Shown: positions 18,944 through 31,900 of the stretch, piece after piece | Position numbering within the stretch: position 1 is the first letter of the stretch | Layout: each line of letters opens with the position of its first letter | The notes under the pieces: model-generated | What the model saw: only the letters and a program-made list of their open reading frames with translations | Told to the model about the DNA's origin: nothing | Database searches by the model: none | Translations under genes and position numbers: made by a program | Source: Acrasis kona | Lineage: Eukaryota > Heterolobosea > Eutetramitea > Acrasida > Acrasidae | NCBI GenBank assembly: GCA_026419775.2 | Contig: JAOPGA020000683.1 | Location: 62,001-126,000, forward strand | Direction: 5' to 3' | Length of the DNA stretch: 64,000 bases

Positions 18944-19630
18944 TTAGTTGCTCACTCTGCTCTTCAAAGTTTTAGAAATGGAAGTGGTTTGGACATTCTT
19001 TATTAAATTTGACGCCACCTTGACACCAGTATTGTTTACGCTGAATTGAAGACCTCGCGACTTGTTAATAACAGCGCTATTGGTTAGCAGCGCGTTGATT
19101 TGTTTATACAACGGTTCGGTATAACTGCTTAGAACGTTCTTGAGGGCAGGTGTCACATATGAAGGGTATTTATCAATATTCCTCATGTCAGTGAAGAACT
19201 GAGCACTAGTTAGGTAGTCAAAAACTCTCTTAGAGTATTCGTAATCTTGAGATGATAGACCTGGTTTGATTACCACAATGTCTGTGAAGAAGTCGTGGTA
19301 TCCGCTTGGTGATGTAACAACATTAATGTTTAGTGAGCCTGCACCAGTATAGTTGCTAAAAGTCTCTGAGTAACCATAGAAGGCCTTTCCTCTGGGGTCG
19401 CTCAAAAAATGAGGATGCAATGTCTGATAAGTGCAAAATTCAGGAGTAGGGTAGTTCACTTCGCCGTATGTCTATCAATAGTCACGGAAGATATATTATA
19501 TGTAGTATATCAGTTTCAAATCTGGCACAAACTCGTTTAGTAAACAATAATCGGATGAAACACAATTTGGGACAAAACAAATGGCAAGAAGGGAGGAGGC
19601 AAATAAATAAAATTTAATCTTGAGCAACAT
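18944..19630 (-). pseudogene. Truncated thiaminase I-like secreted protein
   Basis: A signal peptide and mature start (ATG 19630: MLLKIKFYLFASSLLAICFV, then SDYCLLNEFVPDL) run into a stop at 19496. After a gap of under 50 bp, an open frame without its own ATG (19459-18944) encodes only the C-terminal lobe: AFYGYSETFSNYTGAG, then YHDFFTDIVVIKPGL and FDYLTSAQFFTDMRNIDKYP. These are features I associate with thiaminase I (thiamine pyridinylase), a periplasmic-binding-protein fold that Naegleria also encodes. Roughly 200 residues from the middle are missing, so an internal deletion has probably killed the gene. Family assignment is moderate; another binding-protein-fold enzyme is possible. Confidence 0.5.
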
Positions 19631-19700
19631 ATTATAATAAACTATTGAGTCCTTTATTTTATAAAATTCAACAAACAATAAACAAACTTACTAAATTTGA

Positions 19701-22700
19701 TTAGTAAGCCCAATTTGGATTGAAGTTAACATTCGCTTGAGTGCTTACTGGTTTAATTCTCTTGTTACTTCTCTTCTTGTAAACAACCAAAACGATGAGT
19801 ACAACAGCAATTAAAACCATAACAGATATCACACCAATAAGTGCTAGAATAATATATAATTGTAGCATGGAACTACCCCCATTACTTACCACACCACTTG
19901 AACTTTGGTTGAAGTAAGTAGTACTATTCATCATACCCAATGAATAAATATCCATTCCAACCGTACTATTCAAAGCAAAGGAATCAAGTAAAGATCTTTG
20001 AGAAGATTGATAAGGATAATTACTAATCGAAGCAGCTAAGCTCAATGAACTAGTAATGAAGCCACTTTGTAAAGAAGCTCCAACCAATAACGAAGTAGAG
20101 CAATAAATTTTATCTTCGCTCAAAATGTTACCATATAACATGAGGTCGCCACTCTGTGTCATACTCAACACGATGGCACCACTATAAACAACACTATTTC
20201 GGAATGCACACGTGGTTCGATTCGCAGCAACTGCAGAAGAAGCACCATTGTATAATGACATTTCCAAGTACTTGTTATTAGTTGATTGTTCGTTATTAAG
20301 AGCAATTAACAAATTATTATTTGTGCTCGATAGCAACCAATACTCACAAGAGCCATAAGAACTCGAAGCAGATAGTGCAAATTTAATGTATGGAACTCTT
20401 CCATCTAACTTGCTCTTTGCAGTGGTCGCAATTGCTTTTCTGCTCTTGATGCCTGGAACAAAAATGGATGACATGGTCACATATTCACCGGAAGGAGCTG
20501 TGTTGATGGTTGCAGCAGCGGCGTTAATAGTTGATACATCACCAACAAATTCAGAAGGAGCGAATCCTTTTGATAGGTCAATTGGATTCAAGTTGGAATC
20601 TGTAGTAGCTGCTGGCGTGCTGATGATAGATGGAGTTGATATAACTGCTGAGGAAGGTGATGAAGGAGGAACTGACGTAGAATTAGCAAGAGAGTTCGTT
20701 CCAGTATTTGAAGGAGTCTGTGTTGGTGTGGTTGTTGCTGAAATTACTGTAGGAGTAGATGTTGGTGTAGAAGTGGTAGCTGATAACTTTGTTGGTGTTG
20801 GAGAAGGCGTTGGCGTGGTAGTAGGTGTGGGTGTAGGAGTAGGTGTTGAAGTAACGACTGCAATATTCAAACTTGTACTAGAGTTGGTTGAAGTAGTCGT
20901 GCTTGGTATTACAACGGCAGTATTCGAACCTACAGAAACAGAGTATCCGGTACTAGTAGTAGTCAGAACTGGTGTGTAACCAGGTGTAACACTGATTGTA
21001 TTAGAAACACTAGTTGTTTTTGAACTTGTATCAAAACTACTAATAGTAGCAGTGCTACTGTTAGCATTCGATGCGACGACATACGCAGTTGTTGCACCAG
21101 TAACATTGTTATAAACAGTAAATATTAATAGACTACCACCAGACGAAGACACTGAAATAACTGATACATTAGAAGTCGGTACCGATGAATCAGTTAACAC
21201 GCTTGTTGTAGGTTGTGAAATACTAGGAACAGAAACAGAAGTCAATGCAGATCCACCACTAGTAGAACTAGAAATTAAAACAGAAGTGGTTTTTGTAGTA
21301 GGGTTATATACCGGCACAACATTACTAGTAGTTCCATTAAGTACTGTTACTAGAGAAATGTTACTATTTGGTACCACGTTTAGTTGTGATAGAGTAGTGG
21401 TCGCTCCTCCGCTGTTAATTGTAGAAACAATAATATCAGTGTTGTTAGTAGTGGTTGTAGGAATGATCTGAGCAACTACACCCTGTAATCCAGATTTAAT
21501 TACTGATGTTGTTTCAACTCCATTAACAATTGACGACGACAACACGGTAGATGTGTTTGTAGTTGAATTATAAAAGTACATTACAGTCACCCCACTCTGA
21601 GAGAAGGCGACTGTATATTGTTTAGAAGTAGGTGTGGGTGTTGGAGTAGGTGCGGGAGTCGGAGTTGAAGTAGGTGTGGGTGTTGGAGTAGGTGTAGATG
21701 TTACAACGGCTATTAGTGACGATAGTGTGGTATTAGATGCACTAGTTTTTGGTATAGATACTGCACTGTTGTCGCCTGTAGAAATAGTATATCCATTAGA
21801 TGTTGATGTCAATACAGGGGTATATCCAGGTGTAACTGTAACAGTTGTGGACACAGTAGATGTCTTTGTGTCTGTGTTATAACTACTAATAGTAGCACTG
21901 CTACTTGTTGTGTTGGCAGATAAAAAGTATGCAGTAGATGTTCCAGTTGCATTATTGTAGACACTAAACACAACGATACTACCACCTGATGGTATTACAG
22001 TGATAACTGTAATGTTAGCAGGAGCAACAGAGGTTGGTGTTTGTGAGTTTACTGTGCTAGGGACACTAACAGAGCTTAACACACTCGATCCATCTGGTCT
22101 ACTTGTAGAAATAAGTACTGATGTCGTTGTAGTTACAGGGTCATAAACAGTTGCTAAGCTGCTACTCGATCCACTAATAGTTGCAACAAGCGTAACGTTA
22201 CTATTCTTAACCAAATTCATTTGAGAAAGAGTAGTAACTCCATTATTGTATGTTGATACCATTATATCAGTGTTATTAGCTGTAGTAGTTGGAGCTATCT
22301 GTGCAATCACACCTTGTATTCCTGTCTTTACAACAGTTGTAGTTTGCGTACCATTGACAGTGCTTGATGACAATACAGTTGATGAATTTGATGTTACGTT
22401 GTAATAGTATATTATAGTTACGTCATTTTGTGAGAATGCTACAACATATTGCACTGGTGGTAGAGTAGGTGCTTGAGTTGGTGCAGGAGAAGAAGTCAAA
22501 GAAGTTGATGTTAAAGTTATGGTTGGTGTCGATGTTGCAGTTGCTGTCATTGTAACGGTTGGTACGGATGGGAAAGAAGTAGCGGAGGTTGGTGGAGACG
22601 TATTTGTAGAAGTTGGAGTTTGTGTGGTTGATGCTTGTGGTAAAGTTGGTATAAAAGTAGGTGAGGAGGTCGACGTAGGTGTAGTAGCAGTGTTTGGTGT

Positions 22701-25700
22701 AGGGGTGGATGTGAAAGGGGATGTATTAGTTGGAACAGATGTTGGCGTCCGAGCTGGAGTAGATGTTGGACTGGCAGTAGGAGGGATAGCTAAAGTAGGG
22801 GTTTGTGTTGGTGTAGGTGAGGATGTTGATGTTGTAGTAGAAGTCGTGGTCAAATTAGGAGTCGTCGTAGGATTCAGTGTTGGGCTTGCTGTACTTGTAG
22901 GCGTTGAAGTTGGTGTAGGTGTTGGTGTGGTAGTAGGAGTAAGAGTAGGTGTTAGTGTCGGTGTACGAGTGGGGTTTACAGTAGATGTTAGTGTGGGAGT
23001 GGGACTCTGCGATGGTGTAGGAGTTGGTGTTGGAGTAGGTGTTGGAGTTGATGTCTGCGTTGATGTTAAAGTTTGTGAGATAGTAGCAGTTGGAGTTGAT
23101 GTCTGTGTTGAAGTTAAAGTTTGCGTAAGTATGGGTGATGAAGTTGGTGATGATGTTGGGGTGGGAGTAGATGTCGGACTGGCAGTAGGAGGGATAGCTA
23201 GAGTAGGGGTTTGTGTTGGTGTTAGAGTAGGTGAAGATGTTGGTGTTATAGGAAATGTAGGAGTAGGTGTTGGAGTAAGAGTAGGTGTTGGTGTTGGAGT
23301 GGGAGTAGGTGTTGGTGTGGGAGTAGGTGTTGTAGTAGGTGTCGGTGTGGGAGTAGGTGTTGGTGTGGGAGTAGGTGTTGGAGTAGGTGTCAGAGTTGGT
23401 GTGGCAGTAAGTGTAGGAGTTCGAGTGGGTGTTGTGGAAGGTGTAGGAGTGGGGTTAACAGTAAGTGTTGGTGTGGGAGTAGGGCTCTGCGTTGGTGTGG
23501 GAGTGGGTGTTGGAGTAGGAGTAGGTGTCGGTGTAGGAGTGGGAGTTGGTGTTGGTGTGGGTGTTGGAGTAGGTGTTGGTGTAGGTGTTGGAGTTGGAGT
23601 TGGTGTGGGAGTGGGTGTTGGAGTAGGTGTTGGAGTTCGAGTGGGTGTTGGAGTTGGTGTAGGAGTAGATTGACATTGATTACCACTAAATCCAGCTGAA
23701 CAATTACAAGTATCTTTTGTTACACAAACACCCCTTCCGCTACAAACACTTGCGGCTGTGCTCGCGACTCCGTAACAACTATATAAGTTACAAGTAGGTC
23801 CATAATAAATCGATCCAGGATTGCATTGACAGTTGTTAGGTCCTACACAACTTCCTTGTCCATTACAAACCAGAGAAGTATTGGTTCTATCGATTCCATT
23901 ACAGGACCAAGTTTGACACCTGGAGCCAACGTAGCCTGGATTACATGTACATGTATCAGGAGCAACACATGTTCCGTTGTTAGAGCATCCGGAATTGTCA
24001 GTATTAACGATTCCGCCACAGCTATAGAACTGACATGAAGAACCATAATAGCCTGTATTACATGTGCATGTGTTCGGTGAGGTACACGTTCCGTTGTTAG
24101 AACATCCTGCATTATTTGTTCTCACAACTCCATTACAACTCCATGATTGACAAGAAGAACCAGAGTAGCCTGGATTACAATTACATGTATCAGGCGCAAT
24201 ACATGTTCCGTTGTTAGAGCATCCTGCATTACTTGTTCTTACCACTCCATTACAACTCCATGATTGACAAGAAGAACCAGAGTAGCCTGGATTACAATTA
24301 CATGTATTAGGAGCAACACATGTTCCATTAGAAGAACAAACAGAAGGATTGTTATTTAATGTGGCTCCACAAAACCAGTTTTGACATTCAGAATTAGTAT
24401 ACCCTGGATTACAATTACAAGTATTTGGAGAAGAACAAGTACCATTTGTACTACATACACTACTGCTATTAAATAGAGTTCCATAACAATTATAAGATTC
24501 ACATCTTTGTCCGTAGTAATTATTGTTACAAACACAAGTATCAGGTGATGCACAAGTGCCATTACCGGAACAGACTTTGGTTGAATTAAAAATAGTTCCA
24601 TAACAATTATAAGCTTCGCATTGTAATCCATAATATTTTGATTTACATTGACAAGTGTTATATGATTGACATGTTCCATTTCCAGAACAGACACTTTGAC
24701 TATTGTAAATAACACCAAAACAATTATAGTTTTGACAATTATTACCGTAGAAATTATTATTACAATTACATGTATTTGGAGCAACACAAGTACCATTGGT
24801 AGAACAAGCAGAAGAGGAGTTGAATATTTTTCCAAAACAATCAAAAGCTTCACATTGTAAACCATAATAACCACTCATACATGTACAGTTATTGAACGAA
24901 AGACATGCTCCGTTGTTAGAGCAAGCACTTGGTCCTGTTCTACCATAACAAAGTGGCATTAAAATTGGATCTGCAAATATAGCAGTGTCACAATTGTTTG
25001 TTAGATTAGATCCAGCTGTTGTGATTAGGTCTAGCGTCGTAACACCGTTTATATTAACATCAACAAAAAGGGCACCACCTCTCATCAATGGAGATGAGTA
25101 GAGGGTATTTCCGTCACCCACAACAGAGAAGTAAACTTGTTCGGCGTTACCTCCTCCGCATTGACCAATAGAGCTATCGTTGATACCAATCGTTGCTTGG
25201 AAGCGATAGTATCTTGCTCCCAATTTTATTCTAGTAGTTGTGGGTGTTGCTGCTGGTGGTACTTGTACAATAGACTTGTAATATGGTCTACCACCAACAA
25301 TTGCAAACGCATTACTGAACATTGGTGAAGTATAATCATTGCTCATATATGGAATAGAACGAGTGAAAGGACCATAATAAATAGATGCTTGACTAGATGA
25401 TGCTCCTGTCTGAGAGTACTTGTAACAACATCCTCCAACGCTCCAACTTCCACCTTGTATTGGCACCTCGTTATATGACATACAAGTAAGGTCCATAGCA
25501 CACATGTACTTGCAAAAACTCACGTTTCTTCCATCATGGTAACACATAATGTCGTAGCCACCAATATCCATGCTTTGATATCTCGGCCACGATGCAATAG
25601 GATTGTTGTTTATCTCTGATAAATAAGTATAACCAGCACAGTTTCTCTGGTTATAATTGGAGGAATTACTAATATACAAAGGATTACATGCATAATCTTG

Positions 25701-27991
25701 ACATGAAGATCCAGAGTATAAATTACCACATTTACATTGATTGGGAGCGACGCAAACACCTCTTCCCGAGCACGTATTGGTTGAATTACTTGGTACACCA
25801 TAGCAATCAAAAGCTTCACATTGTGAACCATAATAACCACTCATACATGTACAGTTATTGAACGAAATACATGTTCCGTTGTTAGAGCAAGCACTTAGTC
25901 CTGTTCTACCATAACAAAGTGGCATTAAAATTGGATCTGCAAATATAGCAGTGTCGCAGTTATTTGTTAGATTAGATCCAGCTGTTGTGATTAGGTCTAG
26001 CGTCGTAACACCGTTTATATTAACATCAACAAAAAGGGCACCACCTCTCATCAATGGAGATGAGTAGAGGGTATTTCCGTCACCCACAACAGAGAAGTAA
26101 ACTTGTTCTGCATTTCCACCGCCACATTGACCGATAGAACTATCGTTGATACCGATTGTTGCTTGGAAGCGATAGTATCTTGCTCCCAATTTTATTCTAG
26201 TAGTTGTGGGTGTTGCTGCTGGTGGTACTTGTACAATAGACTTGTAATATGGTCTACCACCAACAATTGCAAACGCATTACTGAACATTGGTGAAGTATA
26301 ATCATTGCTCATATATGGAATAGAACGAGTGAAAGGACCATAATAAATAGATGCTTGACTAGATGATGCTCCTGTCTGAGAGTACTTGTAACAACATCCA
26401 CCTTTGGGCCAATCTCCACCTATACTTCCCACCTCGTTATATGACATACAAGTAAGGTCCATAGCACACATGTACTTGCAAAAACTCATGTTTCTTCCGT
26501 CTTTGTAACACATAATGTCGTAGCCACCAATATCCATGCTTTGATATCTCGGCCACGATGCAATAGGATTGTTGTTTATCTCTGATAAATAAGTATAACC
26601 AGCACAGTTTCTCTGGTTATAATTGGAGGAATTACTAATATACAAAGGATTACATGCATAATCTTGACATGAAGATCCAGAGTATAAACTACCACAAATA
26701 CATTGATTAGGTCCAACACATGTTCCTCTTCCACTGTGGAATGTTAAAATTAAAAAATCATTAAAAATAAAACTTACGAACAAACGTTAGTAGAGTTAAA
26801 TGAAATGCCATAGCAATCATATTGCGCGCATTGTTGGCCGTAATATCCATCCAAGCAGGTGCAATTATTGAATGAAGTACACCATCCATTATTGGAGCAA
26901 GCACTCGTCCCAGTTAAATTGTAGCACAATGGAAGGATCACAGCGTCTGCAAATATAGCAGTATCGCAATTGTTGGTAGCATTCGAACCCACGGCTGTGG
27001 TCAAATCCAAGAAATTAATGTTTGTAACGTTAATGTCAATAAATAAAGCTCCACTTCTCATTAGTGGAGAGGAATACAGATTGACATTGTCACCATTGAT
27101 GTAAAAATAGACTTGCTCCGCATTTCCGCCCCCGCATCTTCCGATGGAACTGTCGTTGATTCCAATTGTGCTTTGGAATCGGTAGTATTGTTTATTCAAA
27201 TTGATTCTCGTGGTGGTTGGACTGGATGTCGGTGGCACTTGTACAAATCCTCTGTAGTAAGGTTTGCCTCCGACTATAGCAAATGTGTTTTGGTAAAGTG
27301 TAGATGGATTACTAAAATCATTAACGACGACAGGAATCGACCTAAGAGGGGTATTGGGTCCATAATAAACGGATGCTGCACTTGTACCAGTTGAAACGAC
27401 AGCTCTTTTGTAACTATGTAAATTGTCAAAATCAAAGCTTTTTCAAAAAGTGTTAAACTCACCAACAGCCTCCACTAGCCCACATTGTTCCAGCTTGTGG
27501 TGGAATATCGTTGTATGCACGACAGCTCAGGTCCAAGGCGCACAAAAACTTACAATAAGTATAGTTTTTATAGTTGAAGCAATTAATGTCGTAACCACCT
27601 TGGTCATAACCTTCATATCTAGTGTAGGCATTAACTGGGTTTGTAATCGAGACGTAATCTCCAACATAGTTATAACCAGCACAGGCTCTAGGGTTGTAGA
27701 GCGTAGAATTGTTATTATATTGAGGGTTACAGGCATAATTTTCACACATTGTTCCCTAACCATTATTAGCTTTATTTCTATTGAGAAAGCCTTACTTGGT
27801 ATAAAACTCCACACACACAGTTGTTGTCAGATACACAGGTACCTCTTCCGTTACATACGTTTGTGTTTGTTGAGTCGAAGCCTTATGTTGTGTTAAAGAA
27901 TAGTAAAAAGAACCTTACCATAGCAGCTGTATGCTTCCGCCGCATACAGCAACCATAAACATAGCACCAGATACAACAGCCGCCTGCTCAT
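19701..27991 (-). CDS. Giant EGF / NPCBM-like / Thr-Pro-rich type I membrane protein (2706 aa, five exons)
   Basis: Exons 27991-27919, 27881-27796, 27755-27463, 27413-26778 and 26733-19701; introns are 37, 40, 49 and 44 bp. Total 8121 nt, exactly 2707 codons. The start ATG 27991 opens a signal peptide ([15 protein letters not shown]). Then come three large modules, each with an EGF-like unit, a Cys-rich PAN-like unit (CNPLYISN...[16 protein letters not shown]) and an NPCBM-like carbohydrate-binding unit ([31 protein letters not shown]). About ten more EGF-like repeats follow, then a ~400-residue Thr-Pro mucin-like stalk, two copies of a ~275-residue unit ([15 protein letters not shown] / [15 protein letters not shown]), a C-terminal ectodomain, one transmembrane helix (~residues 2650-2675) and a short basic tail ending NFNPNWAY. 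It is probably a long, glycosylated cell-surface adhesin or glycan-binding receptor (inference). Confidence 0.9.
22458..23670 (-). repeat. Thr-Pro-coding microsatellite/minisatellite
   Basis: About 1.2 kb of nearly pure (ACN CCN) repeats in the giant gene, coding (TP)n with Ser and Leu interruptions. On the opposite strand the repeat reads as (GV)n and gives a long open frame (22519-23673), which is an artefact of the repeat. Confidence 0.9.
24836..26767 (-). repeat. Two near-identical 966-bp tandem modules
   Basis: Sequence starting TCAAAAGCTT at 24841 recurs at 25807 and the copies stay in register for nearly the whole unit (966 bp = 322 codons). Differences are few, mostly single bases plus one short divergent patch (25431-25460 versus 26397-26430). 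A third, much more diverged module is encoded by exons 1-4. This indicates a recent duplication or gene conversion inside the gene. Confidence 0.9.
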
Positions 27992-28907
27992 CAATAGGCA
28001 ACTATGATTTCTCTGTAGATACTTTACGAATTTGGTTAATTCCCGCGTAGTTAACTAGAAAGCAAATTATACTAATTGGTAATTTAGTGCGAACTGACCA
28101 TAATTTTGACACAATCTTTTGTTGGTTCACACGATGCGGCCATCTTCTGCAATTCATCAATCTTCGGTACGGACGATAAAAACACGACGGGATAACCGGT
28201 CGACATAACAACCACTCGAACAATTCGAGAGACCAAAAAAATTTTACAAAGAAATTGGCCACGAACACAAGATAACAGAGCACGCTGCTTGGATGAAGGA
28301 TCCACAGCTTAGATAAATTATAAAGTGCGCTATTTGGTGACTACATATATGATAATCATTCACAGTGATATTATTATGGCAGCCAATGGATAAATACGTT
28401 ACATCAGTTATCCCTTCGTGGGTCACCTTGGTCCACCTTGGTCGAACATCAATCTCAACAAACAAAAACAAGGCAAATACTATCACCTGTATTTATAAAA
28501 AATAAGTTAAAACTCCTTCCTAACTCTTCCCATATTGACCAAAGTTCTTAGTCTGATTCGTTCTCGTCAATAACAACTTTTTCGGTTGGTTGTTTTATAC
28601 AACTCTGTCTGAACGGATTTTCTTTTTGCAATGCTGACGCTACTTTTTGCAGTCAACTACCTTGATGTGTTCTTGATTGATTTTTATTATTGACCGAGTT
28701 ATCATCGTTGTCGAAAATTGGAAAGAGAAGATAATTTTTGGAAAAATAAACAAACTCCAGGTCAATCTGCAACATGTCACAAAGTCCAGACATGATGATA
28801 TTTCCCTGCCTCTTAGGACAACACAAACAATCTTTGACTACATGCTTAATTTATTGGAACTCAACTTGATATTGTAAAGATGGGAACCTATCCTGAAATC
28901 AAATGCA
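27992..28907. other. Divergent intergenic region between two surface-protein genes
   Basis: The giant EGF gene reads leftwards and the receptor kinase rightwards from this 0.9-kb region, so it must contain both promoters. Short minus-strand frames at 28002-28486 (one reads MSTGYPVVFLSSVPKIDELQ) have no recognised content. Just before the kinase gene, an ATG at 28903 gives a two-codon uORF and one at 28879 an overlapping 37-codon uORF. Confidence 0.4.
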
Positions 28908-31900
28908 ATGAAGAGCTTGACAATTCTGCTTTGCACATATTTTGTTGGTGCAACTTACAAGTACATTGCAGGTACAAGTGCATGGCCTAAATACGAGTTC
29001 CAACAATATTCCTTCGATTCTTATCAAAGTCTAAAAAGTATAACAGGTTCAGGGAACACCTTTTTCCTCACACAAGATGGAGCGCTCTATGTTACTGGGA
29101 ACGAAAATGAATTTGGTCAAATGGTTTGTTAACTTATCTCGTGTTTTTTAACTGTCAGGGAATTGGAACTGTTGGCGGAAGCGGTGGAATTCATCACAAA
29201 ATAAAAATACTCATACCATCGGTAGACTCAATAGTGTCAACATTTAGTAAAACAGCCGCGATTTCTTCTGAAAAAATATTGTTCATGTGGGGCAATAATA
29301 AAAATGGTAAGCAAGGCATGGACAAAGTGATTTTATAATTTAGGTGATCTAGGAAGAAAAGAATTATCTGAAACGTTATCTAAACCAACAATTACCACCG
29401 ATTTAATAAATGTAACGCATGTTTTAGTGCATGAGGAATACCCATATGGTTCTGGAATTTGCGCAGTCACCAACGAAAAGCAAATGTACATGTGGGGCTC
29501 GCTCACAAAGTACTCTTCCCCCACTCTAGTTCACACTTTTATTAATAATATTATTTCATGCGTTAAAATCTCGGAGTCGTTCTATTTTTTAATGTCTAAT
29601 GGCCATGTTGAATATTTTGATAAAAATTATTCAATTGTTCAGCTCAACTCGACTATGTTGTTTGATCGCATTTTTACTGTACAAGATGAAATTGTGTTGC
29701 TGTCGAACGATCAAAAGTTATATTTTTTACAACAAGATAATTCTCTTAAACTATTTATAAATGAGAGCGTTCTTGATTTTAATGTTGATCTAATTGGTAC
29801 TGCGTCTCGTTATTGCTTAATTGTAACAGCTGACAAGTCTTTATTTGATTGTACTAATCATTATACTCAATTTAAAAGAGGTTCTAGCTCCAACATTGAG
29901 TATTTGACAGACAATGTTACTCAGATTGTGAGTTCTTATTATGATTTAGAGACAGGGTCAACTTCTATTTATGTTGTGAAATCTGGCAACCTTTATTTAA
30001 ATTTAGCGAGTGCTAATGTGCCATGGATGGACGTAAGTAGTAACTTCCAGGATAGCACAAAATTATCCACTTTTATATCGAGTTCTTCTTACATACCATA
30101 TCCGGATGCCAAGATAACCACTACCTATCAAATGTCATATGCCAATAATACTTTCAACTCTTCGGTTGCTATCAAGAGATCTTGTGATAGTTATAACGCC
30201 CTTCTTGTAAATGGTAGTGTAGTTAGCCTTAATGAGGAACAAAAACTTTTTGATAATGTTCTAGACTATGATTGTCAAAGTAATATGCATATTGCCTTTT
30301 TTTACAATGGAGATATAAAACTATATAAACAAAGATCTATTAACAAAACAATTACAATTCGTAATGAGGTTCCCAAATATGTGTGTGCTGGGCAAAATCA
30401 TATGGCTGTTCTCACTGAGAAGGGTAAAATATACTCAACTGGTGATAACACGTACGGACAGTTCGGCGATGGAACTACAATAAATAATCTGGATACACTA
30501 GTACCGACTGCTTCAAGTTTTTTAAAATTTACTTCCATGAGATGTGGTCGTTCTAGTATGACCGCTCTATCTGATGATGGCAATATCTATTTATGGGGCT
30601 CACCTTTAGGTCACGTTGATTTTTTACGCTCATCTGTGCCAATCACTGTCCCACTTCAGATCAGAGCGCTAGGAAACGCAAAGTTTTCAAGCGTATCGAT
30701 AGGAAACAGACACTTGTTGGGCGTGAGCCTCGATAAAAAGAAGGTGTACATGTACGGCAAAAATCATAAATCTTCATTTGGGAATTCAGTGGATGAATAC
30801 AAAGAATTGACTCCAATTGACAATATTCCAGAAAATAGAACCATCATAGAAGCAAGTGCAGTTGGATTTTATTCTTATCTCGAGATGAGCTGTAGTGATG
30901 GTCAATATGGGGATCAGTGCGAGAAGTACAACTGTTTTGGAGTTAAGTCTACCAGTAATTATACTTGTAATGGTAAAGGGCGTTGTGTCTCACCAAATAC
31001 ATGCGTATGCTTTGTTGATTACACGCTTAGCGATGGTAAATGCGTAACCACATGCTATGGTACGAATGAATACAGTGAAGATGTTTGCTCTGGACGAGGA
31101 GAGTGTATATCCAAGGACAATTGCATATGTAAAGAAGGATTTGGCGGTAAACGTTGTCGAAATAACATTTGCTTTGGTTTACTATCCAGTGACAGTGGAG
31201 TGTGTAATACTCATGGTTCATGTGTTGGTCCTAATGTTTGTCAATGCGAATCAATTTATTTCGGTACAAGGTGCAATATTCATATTGTTGTTTTGATTAT
31301 ACCACCAATCGTAGCTATCTTGTTGATAATTCTTACTATTGTATCTCCATTCATCATCAAACGCATTGTTAAATTTAAAAAGGACTACGACTCAACAAGA
31401 ATGCGTTTTAAAGATGTTGAAATGGAGTTACTACTTAAAAATAAAAAACTAGATACAATCGAAGCAAATTATTATATTGATCCCGATCATCTTGAGTTTG
31501 ATCGAAGGATGGGTGGAGGTAGTTATGCAGATGTGTTTAAGGGAACTTACAAAGGAGCACCAGTTGCAATCAAATTAATGAAGAAGAGCATTGGAGAAGA
31601 AATTGATGAGGAACTCGAAAAAGAGATTACAATTCTAAAGTCGTCGCATCATCCCAATATTGTTCAACTCGTGGGATTGGCAAAAACATCTAATAATATG
31701 ATGATTGTAACTGATTTTATGGAAGGAGGTTCTTTGGACCAGTATATAAAATCAAAGAGTAAACTCGAAATATCGTTTACAAAAAAAGTCAAGTTGCTTG
31801 CAGATGTAGCTTCTGGGATGACGCGGCTACATTCTTTCGATCCTCCACTTGTTCACAGAGATTTGAAGCCCGCTAACATTTTAATTGACGCAGGAGCCAC

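Noticed and set aside
22519-23673. Long plus-strand Gly-Val repeat frame (384 codons)
   Set aside because: It is the exact antisense of the Thr-Pro-coding repeat; open only because the repeat has no stops in that frame.
24356-24874. 172-codon minus-strand frame and its relatives inside the EGF gene
   Set aside because: Shadow of the EGF repeats in another frame; composition is Val/Ile/Leu-rich and has no cysteines in EGF spacing.
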